Assembly (NCBI GenBank): GCA_019113845.1
Contig: DXGQ01000017.1
Coordinates: forward strand, 68,608-132,607
Length of the DNA: 64,000 nucleotides
Direction: 5' to 3'
Source of the DNA: Candidatus Anaerobutyricum avicola
GTDB lineage: Bacteria > Bacillota > Clostridia > Lachnospirales > Lachnospiraceae
The notes under the pieces were generated by a model that did no database searches, was not told the DNA's origin, and worked only from the letters and a program-made list of their open reading frames with translations. The translations under genes were made by a program, and so were the position numbers. Below are positions 28,780 through 38,457 of the stretch, piece by piece. The stretch's first letter is position 1, and every line of letters begins with the position of its first letter.

Positions 28780-30495
28780 TTATTCAAAAATCACAGGATA
28801 ATGAATCTTGCTGAGATCAATGAAACCTGAAGACTGTCCGGTCTCCTGTGAACGAACCGAACATTCAAACTTCACGCGCTTGCCCGTCTGCTGTGCGACG
28901 ATATCGGACAGTACGCCCAGATTGTGCTGATGATTCCGCTCAAAATAGCTCTTCTCAATATCATCCCGCTCAAAGATCAGCTGAATGATGCTGCTGTCCT
29001 CCGAGACAGCAATGCGGGCAGCCATGAGAAACTTCTGCATGGGCATGGAAGTCTGTGCGACGATAGACTTCCAGCTGGAAGCGATAGCTTTTAAGTCCTC
29101 GGCTTCCGCCGGAGAGAATCTTTCGTTCAGTGCCTGCTCCGCGCTGACACTGTCCCCTGCCGGAGCGATATTTTCTGCTGCGGCGCCGCCAGTCGGTACA
29201 TTTCCTGTACTGTTTTGCAGCAGAGCGGCGAGAGACGCCAGCTGCTGCGGGGAAAATCCCGCGAGGAGCTCTGCTGCTGTATTTCCTGTTCCGGCGGTGC
29301 CGGATTCTTTTTTTAGATAAGAACTGTTGTCTGTCAGAGGAGCGCCCTCCAGCTTCTTTTCCAGAAGGTGAACCCGCTCCAGCAGGCTGGCGGAATCGGT
29401 CTCCATCTGCGGCGTACACAGCCGGATAAAACCGACCTCCAGAAGGATCCGCTTCTGCGTAGCGTTGCGGATCTGCCCGGATAAATCTGACAGGACCCGG
29501 ATGAAACGGAGCAGAGTGCCTGTCTCGATCCATGCTGCCTCCTCCTGCAGGGAGGCGATGGATTCCGCGGACAGGTCGAGACTGTCCTCCATGCCGTTCT
29601 GGTCCTTGATGATCAGCAGGTTGCGCAGATACCACAGAAAATCGGCCAGGAACTGGGACAGCTCCCGCCCTTCTGTGATCATCCGGTCGATGGTGTGAAG
29701 CACCGCGATGGTGTCCTGCTCCAGAATGCTCCGGAGAAGCTGGCTGAACACAGCGGTATCCACCGTCCCCAGTACTTCAAGAACATTCTCATAAGTGAGA
29801 GTCTGATTCAAATAGAAGGCGATGCACTGGTCCAGAAGACTTAAAGCGTCACGCATGGAGCCGTCGGCGGCTCTTGCGATGTAGCGCAGCGCCTTCTCTT
29901 CCGCGGGAATCTCCTCCTTTTCCATCAGATGTGCCAGATGATTCGTGATGGTATCGATGGAAATGCGTTTGAAATCATATTTCTGACACCGGGACAGGAT
30001 CGTCACCGGAATCTTATGCTTCTCTGTGGTGGCGAGGATGAATATGACGTAAGACGGCGGTTCCTCCAGAGTCTTTAAAAGAGCATTGAAGGCGCCGGAA
30101 GATAACATATGCACCTCGTCGATGATATATACCTTATACTTGCCCTCAACAGGAGAGTACTGTACCTGCTCCCGGATCTCCCGGATGTGGTCCACACCGT
30201 TGTTGGAAGCGGCGTCAATCTCAAGGACATCCAGAGAACTCTGATTGTTGATGGCCTGACAGGACGGACACTGGTTGCACGGATTGCCATCCACCGGATG
30301 CTGGCAGTTGACCGCCTTGGCAAAAAGCTTCGCGATGGATGTCTTGCCGGTTCCACGCGTGCCACAGAAAAGATACGCGTGCCCGATTCTGTCATAAAGA
30401 ATCTCATTGCGCAGGGTGCGGACGATGGCATCCTGCCCCTGAACCTCATCAAAATCGTTCGGGCGCCATTTTCGATATAAAGCCATGTAAGCCAT
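28780..30495 (-). CDS. dnaX: DNA polymerase III subunit gamma/tau
   Basis: MALYRKWRPNDFDEVQGQDAIVRTLRNEI, GTRGTGKTSIAKLFAKAVNC; dnaX-ybaB-recR order; start at 30495 (MAYMALYRKWRP). Confidence 0.95.
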   Translation of the reverse strand: MAYMALYRKWRPNDFDEVQGQDAIVRTLRNEILYDRIGHAYLFCGTRGTGKTSIAKLFAKAVNCQHPVDGNPCNQCPSCQAINNQSSLDVLEIDAASNNGVDHIREIREQVQYSPVEGKYKVYIIDEVHMLSSGAFNALLKTLEEPPSYVIFILATTEKHKIPVTILSRCQKYDFKRISIDTITNHLAHLMEKEEIPAEEKALRYIARAADGSMRDALSLLDQCIAFYLNQTLTYENVLEVLGTVDTAVFSQLLRSILEQDTIAVLHTIDRMITEGRELSQFLADFLWYLRNLLIIKDQNGMEDSLDLSAESIASLQEEAAWIETGTLLRFIRVLSDLSGQIRNATQKRILLEVGFIRLCTPQMETDSASLLERVHLLEKKLEGAPLTDNSSYLKKESGTAGTGNTAAELLAGFSPQQLASLAALLQNSTGNVPTGGAAAENIAPAGDSVSAEQALNERFSPAEAEDLKAIASSWKSIVAQTSMPMQKFLMAARIAVSEDSSIIQLIFERDDIEKSYFERNHQHNLGVLSDIVAQQTGKRVKFECSVRSQETGQSSGFIDLSKIHYPVIFE

Positions 30496-30565
30496 GAAAA
30501 TCACTCTCCCTGTCAAAGTATCTATACCCGAACATTTTAGCATATTTATATAGGAATGACAATTT

Positions 30566-31570
30566 TCATTTCAACAAATTCAGGGAAAAATGCTGTAAAA
30601 AGTTCTGCCTTTCCTGGTTCTGCCCCGGTATTTTCTCCAGCTTTTCCTGCATTTTCGGAGAAATCCAGCTCTTGCGCCGGTTGTAATACTGATTGGAGAT
30701 TTTCCAGAACTTTTCCGGGTACAGGAAGAGGAGATAGAGAAAACGCAGCTCGCTGTCAGACAGCGGCAGCTGGTCCGCATACCCGGCGATTCCGCGGGAA
30801 AAAAGATCCCAGTCATAATGGTTTTTCTCCATTGTTTTGCGAAGAAACAGATAGAGATCTACGAGATAGGGCTGATAACAGATGGATTCGAAACCGACGG
30901 TCGCCACGGAATGATCCGGCAGCATGAGAATATTATGATGCTGGTAGGCGCCGTGGCAGACGCCGCAGGCCGGCAGGGCGTCCTCCGCGCCCAGAGCAAG
31001 GAGGGTGTCAGCGGCATGGACTGCTTCCGCATAAAAGGTATCAAAATATTTCAGGTACAGAAGTTCAAAAGACTTTTTCTTTGTCACTCTGCTCACATAT
31101 CTTCGTATCGTGCGAAGTTCCTGATTTCTCCGGGCGAAAAGCCGGGAGATAGATTCTGTGTGCGGATTCTCAAAAGGAATTTCAGAGATGCCGGCAGAAG
31201 TTTTATGGAGAAGCGCCAGGTTCCGGCAGGCGGCGTAGACATCAGACGCACTGCCAAGATCACATTCCCGCCCGGAAAAATAATGTTTGAGGACGAAAGG
31301 AGTGTGGTATCGGTCATAGACGACAAGGCTGTTGTCTTTTGAAACAAAATACCGGTCCGTCCGGGAAAAACCGGCCAGAGCGAGTTTCTCCTTCCACTCA
31401 TACTCCATGGCCAGCCGGTGGAGGGAATGATGGTATTCCTTTAAAAGGGCAAGCCCCTGGTCCGTCTCACACTGAAAAGTTCCACGGCTTCGAAAGGTGG
31501 AGATGACCTTTATATCATACTGCTCTAACAATTCACGGTACTTATCACTCACAATAATCCCTCCAGACAA
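30566..31570 (-). CDS. CotS-family spore coat protein (kinase-like fold)
   Basis: FQCETDQGLALLKEYHHSLHRL, CHGAYQHHNILM..., PYLVDLYLFLRKTMEKN. Confidence 0.75.
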   Translation of the reverse strand: MSGGIIVSDKYRELLEQYDIKVISTFRSRGTFQCETDQGLALLKEYHHSLHRLAMEYEWKEKLALAGFSRTDRYFVSKDNSLVVYDRYHTPFVLKHYFSGRECDLGSASDVYAACRNLALLHKTSAGISEIPFENPHTESISRLFARRNQELRTIRRYVSRVTKKKSFELLYLKYFDTFYAEAVHAADTLLALGAEDALPACGVCHGAYQHHNILMLPDHSVATVGFESICYQPYLVDLYLFLRKTMEKNHYDWDLFSRGIAGYADQLPLSDSELRFLYLLFLYPEKFWKISNQYYNRRKSWISPKMQEKLEKIPGQNQERQNFLQHFSLNLLK

Positions 31571-31621
31571 AAAGGCAGGTTTCCGGTAGCATGGTCTATC
31601 CTATGACCGGCGCCGGAGGGT

Positions 31622-31735
31622 TATGACAGCAAATGAAGTGAGGAAAAAGCTGTGAAGGAACAGATGCGCCAGCAAATGAAGTGAGGGAAAAAGTCATGAT
31701 GGGACTGAGCAGACAGATGATCAAATGAGGAAAAC
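31622..31735 (-). repeat. Diverged intergenic tandem repeat (2 clear copies and a third partial), about 45-bp period
   Basis: Plus strand: agcaaatgaagtgaggaaaaagctg...ccagcaaatgaagtgagggaaaaagtcatg...atcaaatgaggaaaact. Confidence 0.75.
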
Positions 31736-31758
31736 TCCGGAAAAAAGAGACAGCCCCG

Positions 31759-33114
31759 CTACGGGCGGAGCTGTCGGTAAATCTTGAGAGCAAGCTCTTT
31801 CAGATAAGAATATTCATTCAGTTCCGGATGTTCCAGAACCATGGAGAGGAGAGTCTTTAAGATCGCGCCGATGGTCTTTCCTTCCCGGATGCCGAGCGCC
31901 TTTAACTGGTTGCCGTTGATCTTCAGGTCTTTTAAGGAAAGGCAGTCCTGTTTTTTCAGAATCTCCTCATAGGACTCCCAGGTCTCCTTCAGGATGGAGA
32001 GCTTCTCCGCCTGATAATAATCACTCTGTGAGCGGACGTCCGCTTCCATGACTTTAAGAAGGTATGGAAAGAGGTTCGGACCGATGGAGTGCATGACCTT
32101 CCGGACATGGCGCTGTCCCGAGGTTTTCGGGTTTTTGAAGCGGATATCATGATGCGAGATGAGCTGACAGACAACCTGAATGGTCTTATTGTCAAACTTG
32201 AGCCGTTTTAAGATCTCTTTGCTCATCTCTGCCCCCACCTTATAGTGATTATAAAAATGATCGATCCCGTACTGGTCGGTGGTCTTCGTGGCAGGTTTGC
32301 CCACATCGTGGAGCAGCATGGTGAGCCGCAGGACCGGATTTGGTTCGATCATACACACGGCGTGAAGCGTGTGCTCACCGACACTGTAGCAGTGGTGCGG
32401 GTTTTTCTGTCCGGTATCCATCATCCGGTCGAACTCCGGCAAAAATACGCTGGTCAGACCGGTGGCATAAGCCTCCCGGAAGACTTCCGGATGGTCGGAG
32501 ATGAGAAGCTTCAGAAGCTCCATCTGAATTCGCTCGGCGCTGACGTCCTTAAGGTTATTGTGGCAGGCGATAATGGCCTCCCGGGTGGAGGACTCAATGC
32601 GGAAATGAAGCTGACCGGCGAAGCGGACGGCGCGGAGCATCCGGAGCGCATCCTCCTCGAAGCGGTCCCGGGCATTCCCCACGCAGCGGATGACACGGTT
32701 TTGCAGATCGTCCATGCCGCCGAACAGATCGATGAGGCCGTCCGTATCATTGTACGCCATGGCATTGATGGTGAAATCCCGGCGCATCAGATCCTCCCGG
32801 AGGCTGGTGGTGAAAGTCACATCGTTCGGCCGGCGGTGGTCTTCATACAGACCGTCGATGCGGTAAGTGGTCACCTCATATCCGGTCTTATCCATCATGA
32901 CGGTGACAGTACCGTGTTTGATGCCGGTATCGATGGTTTTGGCAAAAAGCGCTTTTACCTGTTCCGGTCTGGCGGAGGTGGTGATATCCCAGTCGGACGG
33001 CGTCTTTCCGAGAATGGAATCTCTGACGCAGCCTCCCACCGCATAGGCTTCGTAGCCGTGGGAGGACAGGGTCTTTATAATCTCTGCTGCCTGTGTTGGA
33101 ATTAAAATCTTCAT
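31759..33114 (-). CDS. cca: CCA tRNA nucleotidyltransferase (HD domain)
   Basis: YAVGGCVRDSILGKTPSDWDITTSARPEQV, RRDFTINAMAYN, MLLHDVGKPATKT. Confidence 0.93.
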   Translation of the reverse strand: MKILIPTQAAEIIKTLSSHGYEAYAVGGCVRDSILGKTPSDWDITTSARPEQVKALFAKTIDTGIKHGTVTVMMDKTGYEVTTYRIDGLYEDHRRPNDVTFTTSLREDLMRRDFTINAMAYNDTDGLIDLFGGMDDLQNRVIRCVGNARDRFEEDALRMLRAVRFAGQLHFRIESSTREAIIACHNNLKDVSAERIQMELLKLLISDHPEVFREAYATGLTSVFLPEFDRMMDTGQKNPHHCYSVGEHTLHAVCMIEPNPVLRLTMLLHDVGKPATKTTDQYGIDHFYNHYKVGAEMSKEILKRLKFDNKTIQVVCQLISHHDIRFKNPKTSGQRHVRKVMHSIGPNLFPYLLKVMEADVRSQSDYYQAEKLSILKETWESYEEILKKQDCLSLKDLKINGNQLKALGIREGKTIGAILKTLLSMVLEHPELNEYSYLKELALKIYRQLRP

Positions 33115-33271
33115 GGGATGAACACGCTCCTTACCGTTAAAATTTCGCTGTTTCTGGTATTTTAACACATTTTCACATATTTGCTAAGAGGGATTTTGGG
33201 CGGAATAAAAGCGGGAAGATGCCGCATAGAATAAAACGAAAAAATGCGGTCTGCAAAGCGGGAGGGTCACC

Positions 33272-33712
33272 ATAAAAACAGAAAATAAAACATCAGGAAG
33301 GGGTCTGCGCCGGATCGCCGCCCTCCTCTGCTGTCTGCTTACGGCGGTCTTTTTGTCCGGCTGTGTGCAAAATCTCGGAGAGAGCAGACAAAAAGAGGCG
33401 GTGGAGTACGTGATCTGCCAGGAGAGTCATCTGCCGCCGCAGCTTCAGATCTTGCTGGAAGAAAAAAAGAAGAAGCCGGGAACCTTTGTCTACAGAAACT
33501 CCATGTATATGTACCTGGCAGTGTGCTATGGCAGGAAGGAGTACAGCGGGTGCAGTGTCCGGATCGAGGAATGCTGGCGGACGGAAAAGACTCTTTTCCT
33601 GCGGACACAGCTGATGGGACCCGCCCCCGGCGAGGGGGAGGAAGCGGAAACCTGGCCTTTTATCGTAGTCCGGTGCCCGCAGATGGATGTATTCTGTGTG
33701 ATCGAACCATGA
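33272..33712 (+). CDS. Lipoprotein with PrcB-C-like domain; probable non-canonical ATA start
   Basis: Frame from ATA 33272, 5 nt after GGAGGG: KTENKTSGRGLRRIAALLCCLLTAVFLSGC|VQN lipobox; MYLAVCYGRKEYSGCSVRIEECW...LRTQLMGP...WPFIVVRCP resembles the PrcB C-terminal domain. The ORF track starts at TTG 33353, inside the signal peptide. Confidence 0.5.
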   Translation: MKTENKTSGRGLRRIAALLCCLLTAVFLSGCVQNLGESRQKEAVEYVICQESHLPPQLQILLEEKKKKPGTFVYRNSMYMYLAVCYGRKEYSGCSVRIEECWRTEKTLFLRTQLMGPAPGEGEEAETWPFIVVRCPQMDVFCVIEP

Positions 33713-33783
33713 GAAGACGCAGGGAATATATGGGGATGGCTGCGCATATAATGCATAGAACTGAGAAAATGTACCACCTGTGC

Positions 33784-33875
33784 CGCGCAGTCCACGGGTG
33801 CGCATGGCAACGGCGCCTGAGGATGTCCGGAAGGAAGACGGACGCGCAAGTCCATGGGTGCGCACGGCAATGGCG
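33784..33875 (+). repeat. Two-copy diverged direct repeat, 59-60 bp apart
   Basis: cgcgcagtccacgggtgcgcatggcaacggcg and cgcgcaagtccatgggtgcgcacggcaatggcg. Confidence 0.9.
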
Positions 33876-33889
33876 GGAGGGAGGGCCTT

Positions 33890-35464
33890 ATGAAGATTGA
33901 AAAAAAGACGGTGCAGTCCGGTATTTTAAAATTGGAAAAAAATGTGCAGATCACGATAGACCAGGATATGAATGTGCCGGACATGAAGCCGGATGTGGAA
34001 AAGATTGTGGAGAGCCGCGGGGAAGTGCACATCGATGAGGTGGAGATGATGACAGACCGCATCCGTATCCGCGGTATGTTCCTCGTGCAGCTGCTGTATC
34101 TGAGCGCGGAGAAGGAGCAGAAGATTGCCTGCATGGAGCACGAGTTTGCGCTGGAAGAATTTATGAACGTGGAAGGAGCGCAGCCTACGGATACTGCCCG
34201 GGTGGCGGTGGAACTGGAAGACCTGACGATCTCCGTCATTAACTCGAGAAAATGCGGCGTCCGGTCCGTGCTGTTTTTCCACATACATATTTCTGAGAGT
34301 AAATTTGTGGAGTGCAGCGTCGGGGTGGAGCAGAAAGAGCGGGTGCAGTGCCTGTATGAATCCGAGCCGATGACGGAGGTTGTTCTCTACAAGAAAGATA
34401 TTCAGAGGATCCGCGCGGACGCCGCCCTTCCGGCAGGCCGGCCGAATATCCGGGAAATTCTGTGGAATTCCATGCAGCTGCGGGATGCGGATGTGCGGAT
34501 GATGGAGGGAAAACTGTCCATCCGGGGCGAGCTCTTTTTGTTTATCCTGTATGAGAGCGAAGACGCGCAGGAGCCGGTGCAGTATTATGACTGGGAGATT
34601 CCGTTTGACAATGAACTGGAATGTGCGGACAGCAGGGAAAATCTCATCGGCAATATTTCCGTGACATTGGGTAATCATCAGGCAGTCATCAAACCGGATG
34701 AGGACGGGGAGCCGCGGAATGTGGAGATCGACGCGGTACTGGAGCTGGACCTGAAAGCATACCGGGAGTTTCAGCTGCCGGTATTAAAAGATATGTACGC
34801 CAATGACCGCAGGCTGATACTGAAAACCCGCCCGGTCCGCTTTGAGAATCTGATCTTCCAGAATAACGCCCGGACAAAAGTGAATCACCGGGTGACATCG
34901 GGGACCGACCCGCACCGTCTGCTTCAGGTGTTAAATGTGGAAGGAAATGTAAAGATTGAAGACTTCCGGCTGGAAGAAAAGGGGATTGCCACAGAAGGGC
35001 TGATCTTCTGTAAGGTGCTGTACATTGCCGGAGATGACGGGACTCCGATGCAATCGAGGGAAGTGGTGATCCCGTTTGAATATCTGGTAGAGACGCAGTC
35101 GGTAGGCCCGTCCGACCGTTGTGAGATCCGCGGTGTTCTGGAACAGATCGGCGGTTATGTGGTCGATGGAAATGAGCTGGAGATCCGCGCGGTGGCGGGC
35201 ATCTATGTGACTGGCTTTTCCCCAATCGACATGGATATGATCGACGAGGTGGAGGAACTGCCCTACGATGAGGAGGAGCTGGCGAAGATCCCTTCCTTTA
35301 CCGGTTATGTCGTGAAAGACGGCGACACGCTCTGGAGGATCGCCAAACGCTATAACACGACCATCGATAAGATCCGTCAGTACAATGAAAATGTGGAGGA
35401 GCCTCTGGAGACCGGGCAGAAACTTTTTCTCATAAAAGCGATGGATGCGGTGATCGGGAATTGA
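33890..35464 (+). CDS. DUF3794 (SPOCS) and LysM domain protein, likely spore-associated
   Basis: KLEKNVQITIDQDMNVPDMKPDVEKIVESRGEVHIDEVE; C-terminal YVVKDGDTLWRIAKRYNTTIDKIRQYNENVEEPLETGQKLFLI LysM. Confidence 0.88.
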   Translation: MKIEKKTVQSGILKLEKNVQITIDQDMNVPDMKPDVEKIVESRGEVHIDEVEMMTDRIRIRGMFLVQLLYLSAEKEQKIACMEHEFALEEFMNVEGAQPTDTARVAVELEDLTISVINSRKCGVRSVLFFHIHISESKFVECSVGVEQKERVQCLYESEPMTEVVLYKKDIQRIRADAALPAGRPNIREILWNSMQLRDADVRMMEGKLSIRGELFLFILYESEDAQEPVQYYDWEIPFDNELECADSRENLIGNISVTLGNHQAVIKPDEDGEPRNVEIDAVLELDLKAYREFQLPVLKDMYANDRRLILKTRPVRFENLIFQNNARTKVNHRVTSGTDPHRLLQVLNVEGNVKIEDFRLEEKGIATEGLIFCKVLYIAGDDGTPMQSREVVIPFEYLVETQSVGPSDRCEIRGVLEQIGGYVVDGNELEIRAVAGIYVTGFSPIDMDMIDEVEELPYDEEELAKIPSFTGYVVKDGDTLWRIAKRYNTTIDKIRQYNENVEEPLETGQKLFLIKAMDAVIGN

Positions 35465-35509
35465 GTATTGACGATATCATAGAATAGTGCTATGATTAAG
35501 AACAGAAAA

Positions 35510-35692
35510 ATCTGTTTCAGGGCGAGGTGTGATTCCTCACTGGTGGTGACAGGCGAAGACCTTAAGTCCACGAGCTCCGTGCAGAGGGCGTCGTTATCTT
35601 TTCTTTCCGTTTTCGGAGGAGAGGCGGGCGCTGCACAGGGAGTCGAACGGGTTAGAATCCCGTACCAACGGTTACAGTCCGGATGAAAGAAA
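35510..35692 (+). ncRNA. FMN riboswitch (RFN element), divergent
   Basis: TTCAGGGCGAGGTGTGATTCCTCACTGGTGGTGAC...CGGGTTAGAATCCCGTACCAACGGTTACAGTCCGGATGAAAGA; upstream of ribU. Confidence 0.88.
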
Positions 35693-35716
35693 CAATAGCT
35701 GGCGAATGTTTTTTGT

Positions 35717-35748
35717 TGTCCTGAAATGTATGTTTCAGGACATTTTTT
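35717..35748 (+). terminator. Expression-platform intrinsic terminator of FMN riboswitch
   Basis: TGTCCTGAAA-tgtatg-TTTCAGGACA-TTTTTT. Confidence 0.88.
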
Positions 35749-35844
35749 CGTTCATGGAAATCACATTCCTGTGGGAATAAAAACATTCACGGCCACGATA
35801 CCTGGCAGATTCTTCGAAAAATTTATTTTTGAGGAGGAATTTGC

Positions 35845-36471
35845 ATGTCAGAAGAAAGAATGCGCCGTCATCAGGCGCGCGCAAAAGCAGAAGTACACCC
35901 GCAGACAGGAGCCGGCGCTCTGGAGGGAGTCGGAAGAACAAAGAAGATGGTCACCATGGCCATGATGGTAGCGATCTCCGTCGCACTGGTCTATCTGATC
36001 CATTTTCCGATCATGCCGATGGTCCCGTTTCTGGAATATGATCCGGCGGACATCCCGATCCTGATCGGAACCTTTGCCTTCGGTCCGGTGGCAGGGCTGA
36101 TGCTCACGGTAGTCACCTCCGTGGTACAGGGCCTGACAGTCAGTGCGGGAAGCGGTTTTTATGGTATCCTGATGCATATCATCGCGACCAGCGGTCTTGT
36201 CATCGTGGCAGGTACCGTATATTATACAAGAAAGACAAAACGCACGGCGCTCATCGGTCTTCTTGCCGGCATGGCAGTGATGGCGCTCATCATGATACCG
36301 GCTAACCTGGTGATCACCCCGGCGTTTATGGGTGTTCCGACAGGGACAGTGTGGAGCCTTATGCCGTTTATCATCGCGTTTAATATCATCAAAGCGGGAA
36401 TCAACGGAATCGTTACTTTCTATATTTATAAGAGGATTTCCAATTTCCTGCACAGCTTTTTAAATCGATAA
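35845..36471 (+). CDS. ribU: ECF transporter S component, riboflavin (RibU)
   Basis: Multi-TM, PFLEYDPADIPILIGTFAFGPVAGLMLTVVTSVVQGL; FMN riboswitch upstream. Confidence 0.9.
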   Translation: MSEERMRRHQARAKAEVHPQTGAGALEGVGRTKKMVTMAMMVAISVALVYLIHFPIMPMVPFLEYDPADIPILIGTFAFGPVAGLMLTVVTSVVQGLTVSAGSGFYGILMHIIATSGLVIVAGTVYYTRKTKRTALIGLLAGMAVMALIMIPANLVITPAFMGVPTGTVWSLMPFIIAFNIIKAGINGIVTFYIYKRISNFLHSFLNR

Positions 36472-36473
36472 TG

Positions 36474-36545
36474 ACAAAAAAAGGGCTTTCGCCGTCCGGA
36501 TGTCTCAGAAAATGTATTCTGAAGTCCGGGCAGCGGAAGCCCTTT
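36474..36545 (-). terminator. Terminator hairpin between convergent ribU and GntR gene
   Basis: Minus strand: AAAGGGCTTCCGCTGCCCGGAC...GTCCGGACGGCGAAAGCCC-TTTTTTT. Confidence 0.8.
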
Positions 36546-36628
36546 GTGTTTCTGTGAAAAACTCTCCGGGAAAATCGCCCTGCGGCGAAGAAGAGAATAC
36601 CGTTTTGCGGTCTGCCACAAAGGGGAAA

Positions 36629-37300
36629 TCATTCCTGGATCGCCTGAATGACGCCCTCCTGCTGATTTTTGAGATGCGTCCGCATGATCTGTCTGGCGGC
36701 CTCACTGTCATGGTTGAAGATGGCGTGAAGAAGCTGTTCATGCTCTGTCACCAGCACGGTGTGCTGTTCAATGTCACGCACATACTCCATGCGGTAGCGG
36801 TAAAACTGTTCCCGCAGATTGTTGATGATCGTAATCAGTCTCTCGTTGCAGGTGGCCTGGAAGATCGTATCGTGAAACTGTTCATCCTTCTCCACGATGT
36901 CGAGAATGTCTCCGCCGTCCACGGCCTCCACAAAGCGCTGATGCGCCTCCTCCAGTTTTTCCTTTCCTTCCTCTGTGATCCGCTCACAGGCGAGAGAGGC
37001 GGCAAACTCCTCCAGCACGCAGCGGATCTCGATCACGTCCCGCAGGTTCTTCTCTGTGATCTTTGCTACCTGCGCTCCCTTTCTCGGAATCATGATAACA
37101 AGACCTTCCAGTTCCAGCTTACGGATGGCCTCGCGCACCGGAGTCCGGCTGACGCCCAGCCGGTTGGCGAGGGAAATCTCCATCAGGCGCTCGCCGGGCG
37201 CAAACTCTCCGGTGATGATCGCCCTGCGAAGCGTGTTGAAGACCACATCCCGCAGGGGAAGGTATTCATTCATCGTATCTTTTAAATGATCCTGATTCAT
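36629..37300 (-). CDS. GntR-family transcriptional regulator (FCD domain)
   Basis: LREVVFNTLRRAI-like wHTH (FAPGERLMEISLANRLGVSRTPVREAIRKLELEGLVIMIPRKGAQVA) plus FCD-like C-terminus. Confidence 0.9.
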   Translation of the reverse strand: MNQDHLKDTMNEYLPLRDVVFNTLRRAIITGEFAPGERLMEISLANRLGVSRTPVREAIRKLELEGLVIMIPRKGAQVAKITEKNLRDVIEIRCVLEEFAASLACERITEEGKEKLEEAHQRFVEAVDGGDILDIVEKDEQFHDTIFQATCNERLITIINNLREQFYRYRMEYVRDIEQHTVLVTEHEQLLHAIFNHDSEAARQIMRTHLKNQQEGVIQAIQE

Positions 37301-37368
37301 AAGCAAACTCCTGTAAGTACAAAAATATTGAAATACGTTTCTCATAAAGGCAGATGACGGCGGAAGAC

Positions 37369-38274
37369 TCAGCGACCGCTCTGTCCCGCCGATTTTGCGG
37401 GCAGGGACTTGTTAAACGGCCGGACTACGGCAGTCCTTCGCACGGCCGGATGTTTTCCGCATGCCCGGGCCGCCTGTTCCGCGGTCTCTCTGGAAGTAAA
37501 TATGCCAAAGACAGTCGGACCGCTGCCGCTCATCAACGCGTTCAGAGCGCCGTTCTCGACCATGATATTTTTCAGCTCGCCGATGGCAGGGTAGTGCTGA
37601 CTGGTCACCTGCTCCAGCACATTTCCCATCCGACTGGCGACGCCGTCCAGACTGTGGGCGAACAGTGCGTCCACCATGCCGTCAATATCCGGATGCTCTG
37701 TGCGGGCGTCCAGCGTCAGATGTTCGTAGACAAACTTTGTGGACATGGAAAATCCCGGTTTGACGATGAGAAACCAGCAGCCCGGCAGAGGAGGGAGGGG
37801 AGTGAGGATCTCACCGATGCCTTCGGATAGCGCAGTGCCCCGCATGATACAGTAAGGAATGTCCGCGCCGAGGGTCACCCCGTATTCCATCAGCTTCTCC
37901 TGCGTGATGTTCAGAGCAAAAAGCTGGTTCATGCCGACGAAAGCTGCTGCGGCGTCGGTGCTGCCGCCTGCCATACCGGCCGCCACGGGGATCCGCTTTA
38001 TGATGGTGGCGCTGACGCCGTCTTTGATGCCGTACTCCCGCCGTATGATATCGATGGCGCGATAGACAAGATTCTTTTCATTGACAGGAAGGTAGGGCAG
38101 ATTCGTGCGCAGAAAAATATTGCCGGAATGATTCCTCTCCAGAATGATCCGGTCGTACAACTTCACGGTCTGCATGATCATCCGCACTTCATGGTAGCCG
38201 TCCTCCCGTCTTCGGATAACGTCCAGCCCAAGATTCACCTTTCCATAGGCCTTCAAATATAAGGGTTGTGCCAT
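37369..38274 (-). CDS. ispE: 4-(cytidine 5'-diphospho)-2-C-methyl-D-erythritol kinase
   Basis: LKAYGKVNLGLDVIRRREDGYHEVRMIMQTV, IPVAAGMAGGSTDAAA, LMSGSGPTVFGIF. Confidence 0.95.
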   Translation of the reverse strand: MAQPLYLKAYGKVNLGLDVIRRREDGYHEVRMIMQTVKLYDRIILERNHSGNIFLRTNLPYLPVNEKNLVYRAIDIIRREYGIKDGVSATIIKRIPVAAGMAGGSTDAAAAFVGMNQLFALNITQEKLMEYGVTLGADIPYCIMRGTALSEGIGEILTPLPPLPGCWFLIVKPGFSMSTKFVYEHLTLDARTEHPDIDGMVDALFAHSLDGVASRMGNVLEQVTSQHYPAIGELKNIMVENGALNALMSGSGPTVFGIFTSRETAEQAARACGKHPAVRRTAVVRPFNKSLPAKSAGQSGR

Positions 38275-38457
38275 AAAAATTGTTCCTCCCGTGTATCTTG
38301 TATACATGAATTATATCTTATTTTGGCTAAAAATCAAGAAAAGAAGCAGAAAAGTTCAAAAAATTGCAGGTATAATTTCTCATTTCCGCTGAATACTAAG
38401 GAAAAACCCGTGACAGTATAATTTTTTGTCCGGAAGATGTGGGAGGCAGGAGGGGCC

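Noticed and set aside
30540-30566. Looked for SRP RNA or a tRNA next to dnaX
   Set aside because: The gap is too short and contains no matching structure.
33523-33900. 125-aa ORF overlapping the lipoprotein and the repeat at 33784-33875
   Set aside because: Overlaps better-supported genes; composition is low-quality, and the direct repeat explains the open frame.
36541-36620. GC-rich palindromic text after the ribU terminator considered as a dispersed repeat
   Set aside because: Only loosely similar to the tracts at 9.4 and 26.5 kb; cannot be separated from terminator remnants by eye.
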